Virus record (IMG/VR): IMGVR_UViG_3300006090_000001
Coordinates: 1 to 23,131 of that record
Reading direction: 5' to 3' (one strand)
DNA: 23,131 nt
Origin: a virus
Under the pieces are notes generated by a model that was given only the letters and a program-made list of their open reading frames with translations, made no database searches and was not told the origin of the DNA. The position numbers and the translations under genes are program-made. Below, piece by piece: positions 10,893 through 20,246 of the stretch. Every line of letters begins with the position of its first letter. Within the stretch, counting starts at the first letter, position 1.

Positions 10893-12265
10893 TGGAAGAG
10901 CGAGTCATATGGCAGCCCCATCCGGGTCCCCAGACTAAAGTATTAACCCGTAAGGAATCAGAGATTTTATTTGGTGGATCCAGGGGTGGAGGAAAGACTG
11001 AAGCAATGACAGTCTGGATGGTAGAGCCGGATTATATAAAGAGTCCTAGATACAGGGGTTTAGTAATCAGGCGTAATTACGATGATCTGAAGGACTGGAT
11101 AGATCGTGCCAAGCATATGTACCGTTATATGGGAGTAAAGGTAACCGGAAATCCAGCCCAGTTTGAATTTCCATCTGGAGCCAAGATCTGGACCGGTCAC
11201 TTGAGTAATGAAGATGCCTGGACAAAGTATCTTGGCCAGGAGTACCAGAAAATTGCAATTGAAGAGTTAACTCTAATCCCTAATGAGTTAGATTATTTAA
11301 GATTAATCTCATCAGCAAGAAGTACAATTCCAGGGATCTCGTCCCAGGTATTTGCGACAACAAACCCCGGGGGTCCTGGCCATGGTTGGGTGAAGGCCAG
11401 GTTTGTAGATAGTGCCAAGAACAAAACACACTTTGACAAGAAAAGCAGAAAATCACGGATTTTTATACCCAGTAAGGTAACAGATAACCCTACTATTATG
11501 CGTGAAGATCCGGAGTATATTGAGAGTTTGAAGGCATTACCGGATGAATTAAGGCGTGCCTGGTTAGATGGAGATTGGGATGTATTCTCTGGACAGTTCT
11601 TTCAAAAGTGGCGGCATGACATTCATGTAGTAGAGCCTTTCGACATACCATATGAGTGGTACCGGTATAGATCTATTGACTATGGTTTTGCAGCACCATT
11701 TGCCTGTGGTTGGTGGGCTGTAGACTTTTTCGGGAATGTTTACTTATATCGTGAGCATTACGAAGCTGGCCAAGAGTTAAGTCACCACATAGATAGGATA
11801 TTAGAATTAAGTGGTCAAGAAGAATATATGATGTCAGTAGGAGATCCTAGTATGTGGATCCGTAATCCACAGAACACAAATAGGAGCGATGTAGTAGCAC
11901 CAAGTAATATGAGCATTGCTGATATTTTAAATCGTGCTGGAGTCAATCTATTTAAAGCTAATAATGAAAGAGTTAATGGTTGGAACCTATGCCGTCAGTA
12001 CCTAGATCACTATGCAGAGCAGCCGCCAAAGTTAAAAGTATTTTCAACATGTCCAAATTTTATAAGAACAATCCCAACCCTAGTCCACGATGAGAAAAGG
12101 CCGGAGGATCTAAACACAAAGGGTGAGGACCACCATGCTGATCAAATGAGGTATTTTTTACATTATGTAGGATCTCCAACCAAGGTAGTACAGAAGCCAT
12201 GGTTGCAGAAAGAATTAGATAAATTATTATCAGAAGACACAGATTATCAAGGGATCAGAGCATGA
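10892..12265 (+). CDS. terL: Terminase large subunit (TerL)
   Basis: TerL is the packaging motor: its ATPase pumps DNA into the prohead and its nuclease cuts the concatemer. The 457-residue length is normal. ATPase motifs: Walker A GGSRGGGKT (28-36), Walker B IAIEEL (121-126, Glu124/Glu125), and the coupling motif TTNPGG (156-161). Nuclease motifs of the RNase H-like fold: SIDYG with Asp263, GDPSMW with Asp318 and HHADQMRYF with Asp417. The start overlaps the previous stop (TAATG) and the end overlaps the next ATG. The gene leads directly to the portal gene after one small gene, the standard order. Confidence 0.95.
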   Translation: MEERVIWQPHPGPQTKVLTRKESEILFGGSRGGGKTEAMTVWMVEPDYIKSPRYRGLVIRRNYDDLKDWIDRAKHMYRYMGVKVTGNPAQFEFPSGAKIWTGHLSNEDAWTKYLGQEYQKIAIEELTLIPNELDYLRLISSARSTIPGISSQVFATTNPGGPGHGWVKARFVDSAKNKTHFDKKSRKSRIFIPSKVTDNPTIMREDPEYIESLKALPDELRRAWLDGDWDVFSGQFFQKWRHDIHVVEPFDIPYEWYRYRSIDYGFAAPFACGWWAVDFFGNVYLYREHYEAGQELSHHIDRILELSGQEEYMMSVGDPSMWIRNPQNTNRSDVVAPSNMSIADILNRAGVNLFKANNERVNGWNLCRQYLDHYAEQPPKLKVFSTCPNFIRTIPTLVHDEKRPEDLNTKGEDHHADQMRYFLHYVGSPTKVVQKPWLQKELDKLLSEDTDYQGIRA

Positions 12266-12474
12266 TCATCAGACCTTTAAATCTGCAATGGTTTAATCCA
12301 GAGACTGGAGAATGGGAAGAGAAAGATATCCCAGAAGTAAATGAAGTGATCATGGAAATAGATCGTATAGAATCAATAGGTGCTATATCATATGATTATA
12401 GACAGGCACTTATTACTATCGTTAATCAGGTAACACAACAAAGTTTAACTGGAATTGAGATAGAGGCAAACTAA
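12262..12474 (+). CDS. Small protein between TerL and portal (70 aa)
   Basis: An acidic, mostly helical protein (WFNPETGEWEEKDIPEVNEVIMEIDRI) whose start and stop overlap the flanking genes (ATGA and TAATG). Small proteins in this slot are common in phages but this one matches no family I can name. Confidence 0.65.
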   Translation: MIIRPLNLQWFNPETGEWEEKDIPEVNEVIMEIDRIESIGAISYDYRQALITIVNQVTQQSLTGIEIEAN

Positions 12475-14288
12475 TGGCAAAGAAAAAAACTGAAGCGGCT
12501 TATAAACCAACCCGTAAACACGAAAAAATAATCAAGAAAAATGAAGCTATGTTTGATATGTGTTTTCGAGCCAGGGAAAATACAACCACTGTTTGGCGGG
12601 AAGCTGAACGGTTATATATGGGTGATCACTGGACCAACATGAATATGCCAGCATTTAAGAACCAGGTTACGCTAGATCTTATTGCTAGTGCTATAGATAC
12701 AATGATCCCAATTCTTTCTAACCGTCCACCCCGAATTGATATAATTGCTGTAGGTGGAGATGACATATCTACAAAAGCAGCAGAGATATTACAAAAGCAA
12801 ATGGATGAGTTATGGGTAATTAGGGATATGCAAAATTTAATCCCGGATTGGTTATTAGATTATCTGGTATATGGCAATGGAATCTTAAAGGTCCATTTCC
12901 AGGACGATGATTTGCCAGATGCTGATGTTGTAGATCCTTATGCTTTCTTTGTGAATCCATCGGCAACGAAGTTGGAGAATGCAGAGTATGTTATTTATGC
13001 AGCACCAACCCCATTATGGGAGATCCGGGAAAAGTACGAGAATGGTAAATATGTAAAGTCAGAATCAAAACTTGATAAGTACGAAGCATTAAAGATTAAT
13101 GATGCTCAAGTTGGTGGGGATGATGTGGTCCAGGTCACTGATACCACCGGTTCAGAAACAAACTATTATGAAAACTCTTCCAGGGCCATGGAGGATCTAG
13201 AAGAGAGAGCACTATTAATTGAGGTCTATGCCAGGGATTACACAAAGGAATATATTGAGGCTGATGATCCTTCAGACGAATCACGGGAGATAGATAAATA
13301 TCCTGGCATGATTCGGCAGACAGCTATTGCCAATGGTGTTTTATTATATGATGGTCCAACCAGATATCCGTTCTTAACTAAAGAAAACCATTTGGCTCAT
13401 CCATTCCCATTCATTGTATTAAAGAATGGTGGATCTGCTCATAGTTTTTGGGGTAAGCCGGAACCAAAGAGATTAAAGTCTCTAAACCTATCTTTAGATC
13501 GTTTAGCCAGTCAAATGATGGACAATACCCACTTAATGGCCAATCCAATGTGGGTAGCTGATGAGACTACAGATGTAGTAGATCAAATAAACAATAAACC
13601 TGGTAGCGTAATCCGGAAACGTGGCCCTGGTGCAGTGAACATGCTGCAACCAGCTGGAATGCCAAATTATGTATTTAATTTTTATTCATTGCTAGGTGAG
13701 ATGTTTGAAACTATTAGTGGGGTTAACAAGGCAACCCAGGGTAAAGCTGATGCTAATGTAACAAGTGGTGTTCAGGCACAGATCTATCGCCAGGCTTCCA
13801 CTACCAAGATTGATTTCAAGGCAAGGTCTGTGGACCAGGCAATTCAAACTCTTGGCAGTATGTGGGTAGCTATGATTGTAAATCTTGGAACAGAAGAACA
13901 TCTAACAAGTGTTGAAACAGATCAGGGAATGCAGGACCGGAAATATATAGGTGCTATGCTCCAAGGGATGAACTTTGAAGTTAGAGCCAGATCCGGTTCT
14001 ATGTTGCCGGAGAATAGAGAGTGGATTGAACAGAAGATCATGCAGCTTATGCAACTAGGTCTTGTTACGGATCCGCTATATATCCTGGAGAACATAGAAC
14101 TACCAGGAAAAGAAAGACTTATAAGATCCTTAATGGAAGCACAGAAAGCACAATCTGGTAATGCAGAACCCATGGCTCCCGAAGAAATGGCAAATCTGGG
14201 AACCAATGAGGATGATATTATGAAAAAGTTTGAGCAAGATCCTACACTAATAGATAGACTCCCTGAAAATATGAGATCAAGAACATAA
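12474..14288 (+). CDS. Portal protein
   Basis: The portal forms the ring at one head vertex through which DNA enters and leaves and onto which the tail assembles. The 604-residue protein sits between TerL and the scaffold and capsid genes. It has the expected architecture: a helical N-terminus with tryptophan-rich WREAERLYMGDHW, LIASAIDTMIPILSNRPP, a wing, a stem-like stretch QMMDNTHLMANPMWV, and a long helical region ISGVNKATQGKADANVTSGVQAQ typical of podovirus/P22-type portals. The C-terminus (about 545-604) is acidic and Met-rich. No frameshift is seen. Confidence 0.88.
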   Translation: MAKKKTEAAYKPTRKHEKIIKKNEAMFDMCFRARENTTTVWREAERLYMGDHWTNMNMPAFKNQVTLDLIASAIDTMIPILSNRPPRIDIIAVGGDDISTKAAEILQKQMDELWVIRDMQNLIPDWLLDYLVYGNGILKVHFQDDDLPDADVVDPYAFFVNPSATKLENAEYVIYAAPTPLWEIREKYENGKYVKSESKLDKYEALKINDAQVGGDDVVQVTDTTGSETNYYENSSRAMEDLEERALLIEVYARDYTKEYIEADDPSDESREIDKYPGMIRQTAIANGVLLYDGPTRYPFLTKENHLAHPFPFIVLKNGGSAHSFWGKPEPKRLKSLNLSLDRLASQMMDNTHLMANPMWVADETTDVVDQINNKPGSVIRKRGPGAVNMLQPAGMPNYVFNFYSLLGEMFETISGVNKATQGKADANVTSGVQAQIYRQASTTKIDFKARSVDQAIQTLGSMWVAMIVNLGTEEHLTSVETDQGMQDRKYIGAMLQGMNFEVRARSGSMLPENREWIEQKIMQLMQLGLVTDPLYILENIELPGKERLIRSLMEAQKAQSGNAEPMAPEEMANLGTNEDDIMKKFEQDPTLIDRLPENMRSRT

Positions 14289-14390
14289 TAAAAAGAAAAT
14301 GATCAGATATATTTGGATAGTATATAAATATGATGGATTTTATTTACCAAATGAACAATGAAAAATTAACTTTTGTTGGAGGAAAACAGC
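14289..14390. other. AT-rich gap between portal and scaffold
   Basis: About 100 AT-rich bases hold two tiny open frames of 15-20 codons and no clear promoter. The useful signal is GGAGG (14378-14382), eight bases before the scaffold ATG. Confidence 0.4.
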
Positions 14391-15260
14391 ATGAGTGAAA
14401 ATATTGAAGGCGGGATCTATGGTGCTGAAGTTGAAGCAGATGTTGCAGCTTCGCTTGTGGTCGGAGAAGTAGAAGTAGCAGCAGAGCCTACAGAAGCCCC
14501 TAGTGAACCCAACGGTGAGGAAGCCACCGTAGAAGGCCAGACTCAAGAGATTGAGCAACCGGTTGAATCTGAAATTGAAACCCCACCAGTAGATACTAGC
14601 GTAGAAGTGGATGGAAAAAGTTATTCGCTTGATGATATCAAACTAGCAATAGATGATTCTCGGAACAGAAGCGATTGGCAGAAATCCAATACCAAAAAGG
14701 CACAACAACTTTCTGATGATCGGAAGGCTTTGACTGTAACCCAGAAAAAGTTTGATGATCTAAAGAAAGATGAAGACCTTATGGAGACTCTCAAGGATTA
14801 CCTTGGTGAGGACCACGCTCTATTCCAGGAAACTGATGAGCCTAATGAAAATGCTCAAACACAACAGGACACAAAGGATCCAACAGATAGTCGGATCCAG
14901 GAGTTGGAAGATAAGATAGAGATGCAAGAAGCCCAACAAGCGGTAGAACGAGACATCCAGGTATTAATCAAGAACCATCCAGAACTTGATGGTAAAGATA
15001 ATGCTGTTAGAGAAGTTTTGAATACTGCGATCAATAAAGGGATGAGCAATCTTGAAGATGCATTCGTGCTCACTTATCATAAGGCTACTGTAGATAGTTC
15101 ATTCTCAAAGGCGGTTAAGACGTTAAAGAAAGCCGATGCCAGCAAGTCAATTCCCGAAGCATCCGTTAAACACAAAGGTTCTAAATCTTTGTCTAATGTG
15201 AAGCCGGAAAATTTTGACGAAGCAAGAGCACAGGCTTTAAAATACGACCTATATGAGTAA
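14391..15260 (+). CDS. Scaffolding protein
   Basis: Located between portal and major capsid genes, this 289-residue protein has an acidic, low-complexity N-terminus (Glu/Val/Ala-rich to about residue 75), a folded patch VEVDGKSYSLDDIKLAIDD, and a long charged coiled-coil region rich in Lys, Glu and Gln. This is the usual profile of phage scaffolding proteins, which guide prohead assembly and are then lost. The basic patch near the end (SVKHKGSKSLSNVK) is the type that contacts the capsid protein. ATG 14391 is chosen because GGAGG lies eight bases upstream; TTG 14373 is weaker. Confidence 0.8.
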   Translation: MSENIEGGIYGAEVEADVAASLVVGEVEVAAEPTEAPSEPNGEEATVEGQTQEIEQPVESEIETPPVDTSVEVDGKSYSLDDIKLAIDDSRNRSDWQKSNTKKAQQLSDDRKALTVTQKKFDDLKKDEDLMETLKDYLGEDHALFQETDEPNENAQTQQDTKDPTDSRIQELEDKIEMQEAQQAVERDIQVLIKNHPELDGKDNAVREVLNTAINKGMSNLEDAFVLTYHKATVDSSFSKAVKTLKKADASKSIPEASVKHKGSKSLSNVKPENFDEARAQALKYDLYE

Positions 15261-15281
15261 ACTTAAACAAAGGAGTTAACA

Positions 15282-16253
15282 ATGGCTTTAAATTATGACA
15301 ATTTAAGTGCGTTAACGAAGGATAAGTATATTCCCCTTTTGGTCGATAATATTTTCGATTCCAATATTCTTACGCATCGCATGTTAAGAAAGTCGAAAGC
15401 AGCCGCCTCCGGAAACAAGGTGTTACAACCTCTTGAATATGGTAAGGCAGAAGCTAAAGGCTTTTTCAGTGGATACGATATCCTGGACACTAGTCCTACG
15501 GAAGTATTCACGGATGCGGAGTATCAATGGAAACAGGCTTATGCCACAATTAGTATTTCCGGTAAAGAGGAAATGCTCAATGATGGCCCGGAGCGTGTAG
15601 TCGATTTATTGGAGGCCAAGGTCAAAAACGCAGAGAAATCTCTAAAGGATCTATTCGGTAGCACCCTGTACGGTTCAACTGATGATTCCGGTGATGAGTT
15701 CATCGGGTTACAACATATCATCGCAGAAGACCGTTCACTTGGTGGAATTGATTCAAACACATACACTTGGTGGGATGCACAATCTGCTGCTAGTGGATCT
15801 GCTTCATATGCGAATATGGTAGATTCTACTCACGGTGATTTCATCCAAAGACAACTTCGTGAAATGTATGGTGGCTGTACGGTTGATAATGACAAGCCGT
15901 CCATCATCGTTACAACGCAAGTAGTCTTTGATGCCTACGAAGAATCCCTAACTGCTCAAAAGCGGTTTGGTGCTTCATCGAAGTCATTGGCCGATGCTGG
16001 TTTCACGAACTTACTTTATCGTGGTACCCCTGTGGTTGTGGATGATCATTGTCCGGATGGTTTGATGTTCTTCCTTAATGAGAAATATCTGGGTTTCCGT
16101 CATCATCGTAAACGAAATTTCGCTTTTGAGAAATTCGTTAAACCGGTCAATCAGGATGCAGCCGTAGCCAAAATTATGTGGCTCGGTGCCCTGACTTGTT
16201 CCAACGCTTCTAGACAGGGTGTTATTACAGGCCTGTCTACTAACTATACCTAG
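15282..16253 (+). CDS. Major capsid protein
   Basis: The 323-residue protein follows the scaffold gene and has the best ribosome-binding site of the area (AAAGGAG, eight bases before the ATG). Its sequence shows features of an HK97-fold capsid protein of short-tailed phages: an N-terminal arm (LVDNIFDSNILTHRML), a beta-rich E-loop part (NKVLQPLEYGKAEAKGFFSGYD), a long spine helix (DLLEAKVKNAEKSLKDLFG), and a C-terminal segment with IIVTTQVVFDAYEES, ANLLYRG-like NLLYRGTPVVVDDHCP and LGFRHHRKRNF. Many copies assemble the shell. Codon use differs slightly from the early genes, as expected for a highly expressed gene. Confidence 0.85.
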   Translation: MALNYDNLSALTKDKYIPLLVDNIFDSNILTHRMLRKSKAAASGNKVLQPLEYGKAEAKGFFSGYDILDTSPTEVFTDAEYQWKQAYATISISGKEEMLNDGPERVVDLLEAKVKNAEKSLKDLFGSTLYGSTDDSGDEFIGLQHIIAEDRSLGGIDSNTYTWWDAQSAASGSASYANMVDSTHGDFIQRQLREMYGGCTVDNDKPSIIVTTQVVFDAYEESLTAQKRFGASSKSLADAGFTNLLYRGTPVVVDDHCPDGLMFFLNEKYLGFRHHRKRNFAFEKFVKPVNQDAAVAKIMWLGALTCSNASRQGVITGLSTNYT

Positions 16254-16264
16254 GAGGTATTATT

Positions 16265-16510
16265 ATGGCTACTGTTCAAACTGCAGCAGATAAGAAGAAA
16301 GTTGGGATGCTCGGTGAGCGTGATGCGGGGGGTTTTGTGTATACATCGATTGGATCTATCGACTTCTATACAGGAGAAGGTGAACCCGATCATGAAGCAC
16401 GACCTGGCTCAATCTATATTGATGTGGCAGATTCGGGGATTGCGTATATCTATGCGTATGATCCTAACTCTACTGCATGGGATTGGGTAGTGATTGGATC
16501 CCAATCATAA
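16265..16510 (+). CDS. Small head protein, possible decoration protein (81 aa)
   Basis: Directly downstream of the capsid gene, with AGGAGG before its ATG, this small beta-rich protein (VYTSIGSIDFYTGEGEP, then IYIDVADSGIAYIYAYDPNSTAWDWVVIG) has the size and position of a decoration or head-fibre component. The family is not recognised, so the role is inferred from order alone. Confidence 0.6.
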   Translation: MATVQTAADKKKVGMLGERDAGGFVYTSIGSIDFYTGEGEPDHEARPGSIYIDVADSGIAYIYAYDPNSTAWDWVVIGSQS

Positions 16511-16540
16511 ACTGACCTTCAAACAATCTTATTAACTAAC

Positions 16541-16578
16541 GTTGGGTTGGCCTGGTCTGTGAGCCGGGTCGGCCCAAC
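16541..16578 (+). other. Strong wobble-paired RNA hairpin downstream of the capsid genes
   Basis: Bases 16541-16556 pair at every position with 16563-16578 when read as plus-strand RNA: 11 Watson-Crick and 5 G-U pairs around a six-base loop. On the other strand the G-U pairs become A-C mismatches, so the structure is an RNA element of the plus strand. It is followed by AATTAAAAAAAGG, not by a U-run, so it is not a standard intrinsic terminator. It may stabilise the capsid message, or attenuate expression of the genes that follow. Confidence 0.7.
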
Positions 16579-16599
16579 AATTAAAAAAAGGAGTCAGAA

Positions 16600-17244
16600 A
16601 TGACAGGTAACGAAATGTTATCAACCCTAGGTTTGCGATTAGAAGATCCTTCAGAATCTTCATTCACGCAAGCTGCAAAGCTAGATGCTTTGAATATTGC
16701 ACAAAAAAGTGTAGTGAACTTAATTCACAATGCATACTTGGGCGAATTACAAGTGATCGATGAAACTGTTGCGATGACGGCCAACGCTGTCGATATTTCT
16801 GTCGGTGGTGATTTATCAGAAGAAGTAATGCGTAATGGAATCATTGCGGTCTATGATTCAAGTGATTCTGTATGGTGTACAATGATAGATCCAGGCGATC
16901 AGAAACGATTGGAAAATTCTTACCTTGCGGGTAGCACGACTAATCCGGTTGCGTATGTTTTTTCCGATACACTATTTGTTGATGGCCCTGGTCCTACAGA
17001 TAATGTTGATGTGTGGTTCTTACGGTCCCCAGCAGATATTGAAGCTGATGGTAATGAATGTTCATTAAATGTTGCACTGCATGAATCTGTTGTAGATATG
17101 GCTGAATCTCAGCTGTGGAAGATGGATGCAAAAAATGATCGTGCAACAGCGGCATACGCAAATGGCAAGGGACAAATTGATTCACTAAACGCAAGATATC
17201 CAACAGAAGCCCCAACAGGTATAGGTACTAAAGGAAGGGGTTAA
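16600..17244 (+). CDS. Head-tail adaptor or connector protein (214 aa)
   Basis: This gene starts the connector block. Its helical N-terminus (AAKLDALNIAQKSVVNLIHNAYLGEL), a beta middle with SDTLFVDGPGPTDNVDVWFLRSP, and the helical C-terminus (ALHESVVDMAESQLWKMD) fit adaptor proteins that join portal to tail in short-tailed phages. AAAGGAG lies eight bases before the ATG. Sequence evidence is moderate; position is the main support. Confidence 0.62.
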   Translation: MTGNEMLSTLGLRLEDPSESSFTQAAKLDALNIAQKSVVNLIHNAYLGELQVIDETVAMTANAVDISVGGDLSEEVMRNGIIAVYDSSDSVWCTMIDPGDQKRLENSYLAGSTTNPVAYVFSDTLFVDGPGPTDNVDVWFLRSPADIEADGNECSLNVALHESVVDMAESQLWKMDAKNDRATAAYANGKGQIDSLNARYPTEAPTGIGTKGRG

Positions 17245-17247
17245 CCC

Positions 17248-18183
17248 GTGGTCTGGGAATCCCTTATCGATAGGACATTAACGTCCTTTGATGCTGGAAC
17301 GCCTAGAGTTAAAGTCAGAAAGTACCTGGAAGAAGCCGAGGTAGATTTTGCTTTAGGAACAAAATGCTACGTTAAGGACTGGTCCTACATGCACAAGGCT
17401 GGCAGCATTTCTATTCCGCTGCCAAATGATTTTGTAGAAGTCGTTGGCCAAGTTGAATACGATACTGCTATATTAGATTATCGCAGAGATTTTAAAGTAA
17501 GTTCTCGCTTCAAAAAGAACAATCAGTTAAAAACCGGTACACCCCAAACTTATTATGTTAGGGGTGACAAAATGTTTATATATCCGGTTTCTGGTACTGG
17601 TCTTGTTACTTTCTCCTATGCTGCTATGCCAACACATCTAGATCCTAATCTAGCGGATCCAGGATATGTATGGCTCCGGTTCAAGGATCTAACCTATGAA
17701 CAGTTTTATAGTGGCGATTCTATTGAGGGTCTTACCTCTGGTGCTACAGCGGAAGTGGTTGATGTAGTTAATGTTTACCAGGACCATGGATATTTGGTCT
17801 TAAAAAATTGGAACGAGACAGATTTCCAAGATGGTGAGCAAATATACAAAGCAAGTGAAGAGGAAGAGATGTGGAGCAACATATACACTTCCTGGGAAGA
17901 CTTGCTAGATGACTGGGCATCATTAGGTCTTGGTGGTGTTGCAAATGCCAGGGGTATTGAATATGATTATTCTGATCCTGGTGTTAGTCCAGTAATACCA
18001 GATGTGTATCATGGAGATCTAATTCATTACGCAAGATCAGCACTATACGCAGATCAGGCCGATGATCAAAGATCCCTACAGTCAAAAACAATATACGAAA
18101 CCAATAAACAAGAAGCTGATATTCAGTTACCGATGAAAGGCTATAGTGGGCCAAACCAGATAATTGATACAATGTTTAGGTAA
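17248..18183 (+). CDS. Connector/tail-tube-like virion protein with beta insert (311 aa)
   Basis: It begins with GTG 17248, three bases after the previous stop, with GGAAGGGG upstream. The first half (VKVRKYLEEAEVDFALGTKC, then SISIPLPNDFVEVVGQVEY and DKMFIYPVSGTGLVTFSYAA) resembles head-tail connector proteins of short-tailed phages. Between about 144 and 201 a small beta module, YEQFYSGDSIEGLTSGATAE then LKNWN..FQDGEQIY, recalls repeated modules of tail fibres that read GxxVxGxTSGATAxV. It seems to be an insert in the connector fold. The C-terminus returns to a helical pattern (YARSALYADQADDQRSLQSKTIYETNKQEA). Confidence 0.62.
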   Translation: MVWESLIDRTLTSFDAGTPRVKVRKYLEEAEVDFALGTKCYVKDWSYMHKAGSISIPLPNDFVEVVGQVEYDTAILDYRRDFKVSSRFKKNNQLKTGTPQTYYVRGDKMFIYPVSGTGLVTFSYAAMPTHLDPNLADPGYVWLRFKDLTYEQFYSGDSIEGLTSGATAEVVDVVNVYQDHGYLVLKNWNETDFQDGEQIYKASEEEEMWSNIYTSWEDLLDDWASLGLGGVANARGIEYDYSDPGVSPVIPDVYHGDLIHYARSALYADQADDQRSLQSKTIYETNKQEADIQLPMKGYSGPNQIIDTMFR

Positions 18184-18186
18184 ATA

Positions 18187-20241
18187 ATGGCAATAATAGA
18201 GATACCAGTATTTGATGGAGGATTAGTAACATACGCAGATCCTGAAGATCTCCCTAATACCGCTGCGACTACAAGTGTCAATTTTGAGACTGATGTCCCA
18301 GGAAAGTTAGTCAAACGTCAGGGTCGTGGTGCAGCAGTTACTTTAACGGGAAATCATGTTGGCCAAATATTAAAATGGACCCATGAAGATCTAGCAGATC
18401 CAGTATGGATCTATTTTGAACCTCAAACAAAAAAGTTAAGGAAATGTGCCGCCAATTTTACTAGTGCTACAAATGTGGCATCGCTTGCTTCAGCAGTAAC
18501 AGACGTTGAATTTAGTAACTATGGCCGTAAGTTAAGATTTGCTAACGGATTAGATGAGAAGTCTGGAATATATCAGCATATAGATCGAGAGTTTTTCTTT
18601 GGGGAACATACATGGGATGCCTTGTATTATGATAATGGAATGATGGAATTACCAGCAACTTGGGATCTCCTTGCGGTTGAAGAAATTGAAGGTGGGATGA
18701 AACAGTCTGGCTACTACAATTACAAATTTGTTCCAGTCTTTGATGGTAACCAGGAATCACCACTCCCAGAAGGAGCGGGTTTAACCCATGAATCGACAGA
18801 GGATGATCTAACTTTAAAAGTTGGAATACAATTAAGTACGCAAGCGAATGATTTCAATCCTAGGATTACTTCCATAAAGGTATATAGATCTTATTCCGAT
18901 ACAGCCACTGGGAATCTTGATGCAGTATATTATCATATTCATACAATCCCGTTAAATACTAAAGCAGATAGTGATGATATCCTGGGATCGTCAACAGTAA
19001 CACCAATGGATAATTGGTTTTATAGTGACGATTTACCAGCAACAACCGCTCAATGGGGTGGCTATGCAAATTCTGAAGGGTATAGGCACTGGATTATGAG
19101 AGATTCTTATCCCGGGACCAGTTACGAAGTTGATACATATTCTGTAGCTAATTATCCTGGGCCTGGGCTGTTAAAAATGAAGGATCCTTTCCCAGCCGAT
19201 AAAAACAGACTTAATGGTAGGTGGAGTTTTTATCAAACCTACGATGATGGTTATTCATCATCAGTATATACATTACTTGCTGAAGGTGACTATGGAGGGT
19301 ATTATGGAAAGAATTTAATATTTAATAATTCCTGGGATTGGCGAACTGGTGAAGCGGATGGTTGGGTTATTTATTCAGATGCAGAATCCTTGGATGCTAT
19401 AGCAACCGGTAGTTCTGAAAAGTTTATTCAGCTTTCTGATGATTTAACTCAAACAGGAGATTTTGATGTAGATATATCAGATGGATATCGTTATGCAATC
19501 GCTGGAGATGATGTAACTCTGTGGTTTTATGATTATGCAAATACAGATAGATCATTGCATCCATTAGGTACAAAGACAAAAACAACAGTTAATTATAAGT
19601 ATTCAGTATATGCATCAGGTAGAAATTTTGTGGGGAATGTACGTTTGGATCCAGATGGTGAAGCAGAGGATCATGCAGATTGGATAATCTATTCAGAGTT
19701 AGGGCAGCCTGATGTGTTGCCAATTGTCAACTATATTCAGATCAAAGATACTCAAGGTGGCCAGATCACTGGTCTAACAAAACATATGGGAGAACTGGCG
19801 GTGTTTATGTCCCGTGGTGTGTATCGTTTATCAGTATCTTCTGACCCAAGACATTTTGCTTTGATTGAATCCGATGAAAATATTGGCTGCATTGCTCCAA
19901 ACTCTATTATTACTGTAGCTGGCCAGACCTTTTTTGCGGGCCTGGACAATGCTTATGTGATAGATTCAAGTTTTAATATTCAACCAATTACTGAACCTAT
20001 AAAAGATATTTACCAGGGATCTTCAAATTTAGAAGAATCAAGATTTTTTTACGATCCAAAGAAGGCTAGAATTCTTTGTCGATTTGGATCAAACACTCAA
20101 AACATTTATAGCTTTGATATGATCAAGGCTAGAGAAGGTCAGGCAATATGGAGCCTGATGGATCTTGGTGCTAACACCGGTGCAGACATTTTTGCAATAG
20201 ATGAAAACCTAAATGTTTTTTCAATAACTAATGAGGTATAA
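18187..20241 (+). CDS. Large tail-region structural protein (684 aa)
   Basis: A large, beta-rich virion protein. It begins IPVFDGGLVTYADPEDLPNT..SVNFETDVPGKLVKRQG, the opening motif of phage proteins that form the tail nozzle or tubular protein B-type structures. Repeated strand-rich segments follow (such as YNYKFVPVFDGNQESPLPEG, HMGELAVFMSRGVYRLSV and NAYVIDSSFNIQPITEPI), compatible with a beta-propeller. The gene is preceded by a weak AGG site. Order (adaptor, connector, this gene) supports a nozzle or tail role. It could instead be a capsid-attached structural protein. Confidence 0.58.
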   Translation: MAIIEIPVFDGGLVTYADPEDLPNTAATTSVNFETDVPGKLVKRQGRGAAVTLTGNHVGQILKWTHEDLADPVWIYFEPQTKKLRKCAANFTSATNVASLASAVTDVEFSNYGRKLRFANGLDEKSGIYQHIDREFFFGEHTWDALYYDNGMMELPATWDLLAVEEIEGGMKQSGYYNYKFVPVFDGNQESPLPEGAGLTHESTEDDLTLKVGIQLSTQANDFNPRITSIKVYRSYSDTATGNLDAVYYHIHTIPLNTKADSDDILGSSTVTPMDNWFYSDDLPATTAQWGGYANSEGYRHWIMRDSYPGTSYEVDTYSVANYPGPGLLKMKDPFPADKNRLNGRWSFYQTYDDGYSSSVYTLLAEGDYGGYYGKNLIFNNSWDWRTGEADGWVIYSDAESLDAIATGSSEKFIQLSDDLTQTGDFDVDISDGYRYAIAGDDVTLWFYDYANTDRSLHPLGTKTKTTVNYKYSVYASGRNFVGNVRLDPDGEAEDHADWIIYSELGQPDVLPIVNYIQIKDTQGGQITGLTKHMGELAVFMSRGVYRLSVSSDPRHFALIESDENIGCIAPNSIITVAGQTFFAGLDNAYVIDSSFNIQPITEPIKDIYQGSSNLEESRFFYDPKKARILCRFGSNTQNIYSFDMIKAREGQAIWSLMDLGANTGADIFAIDENLNVFSITNEV

Positions 20242-20246
20242 TAATC

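Noticed and set aside
14299-14390. Tiny frames of 15-20 codons before the scaffold gene
   Set aside because: Too short and without ribosome-binding sites; possible leader peptides but unsupported.
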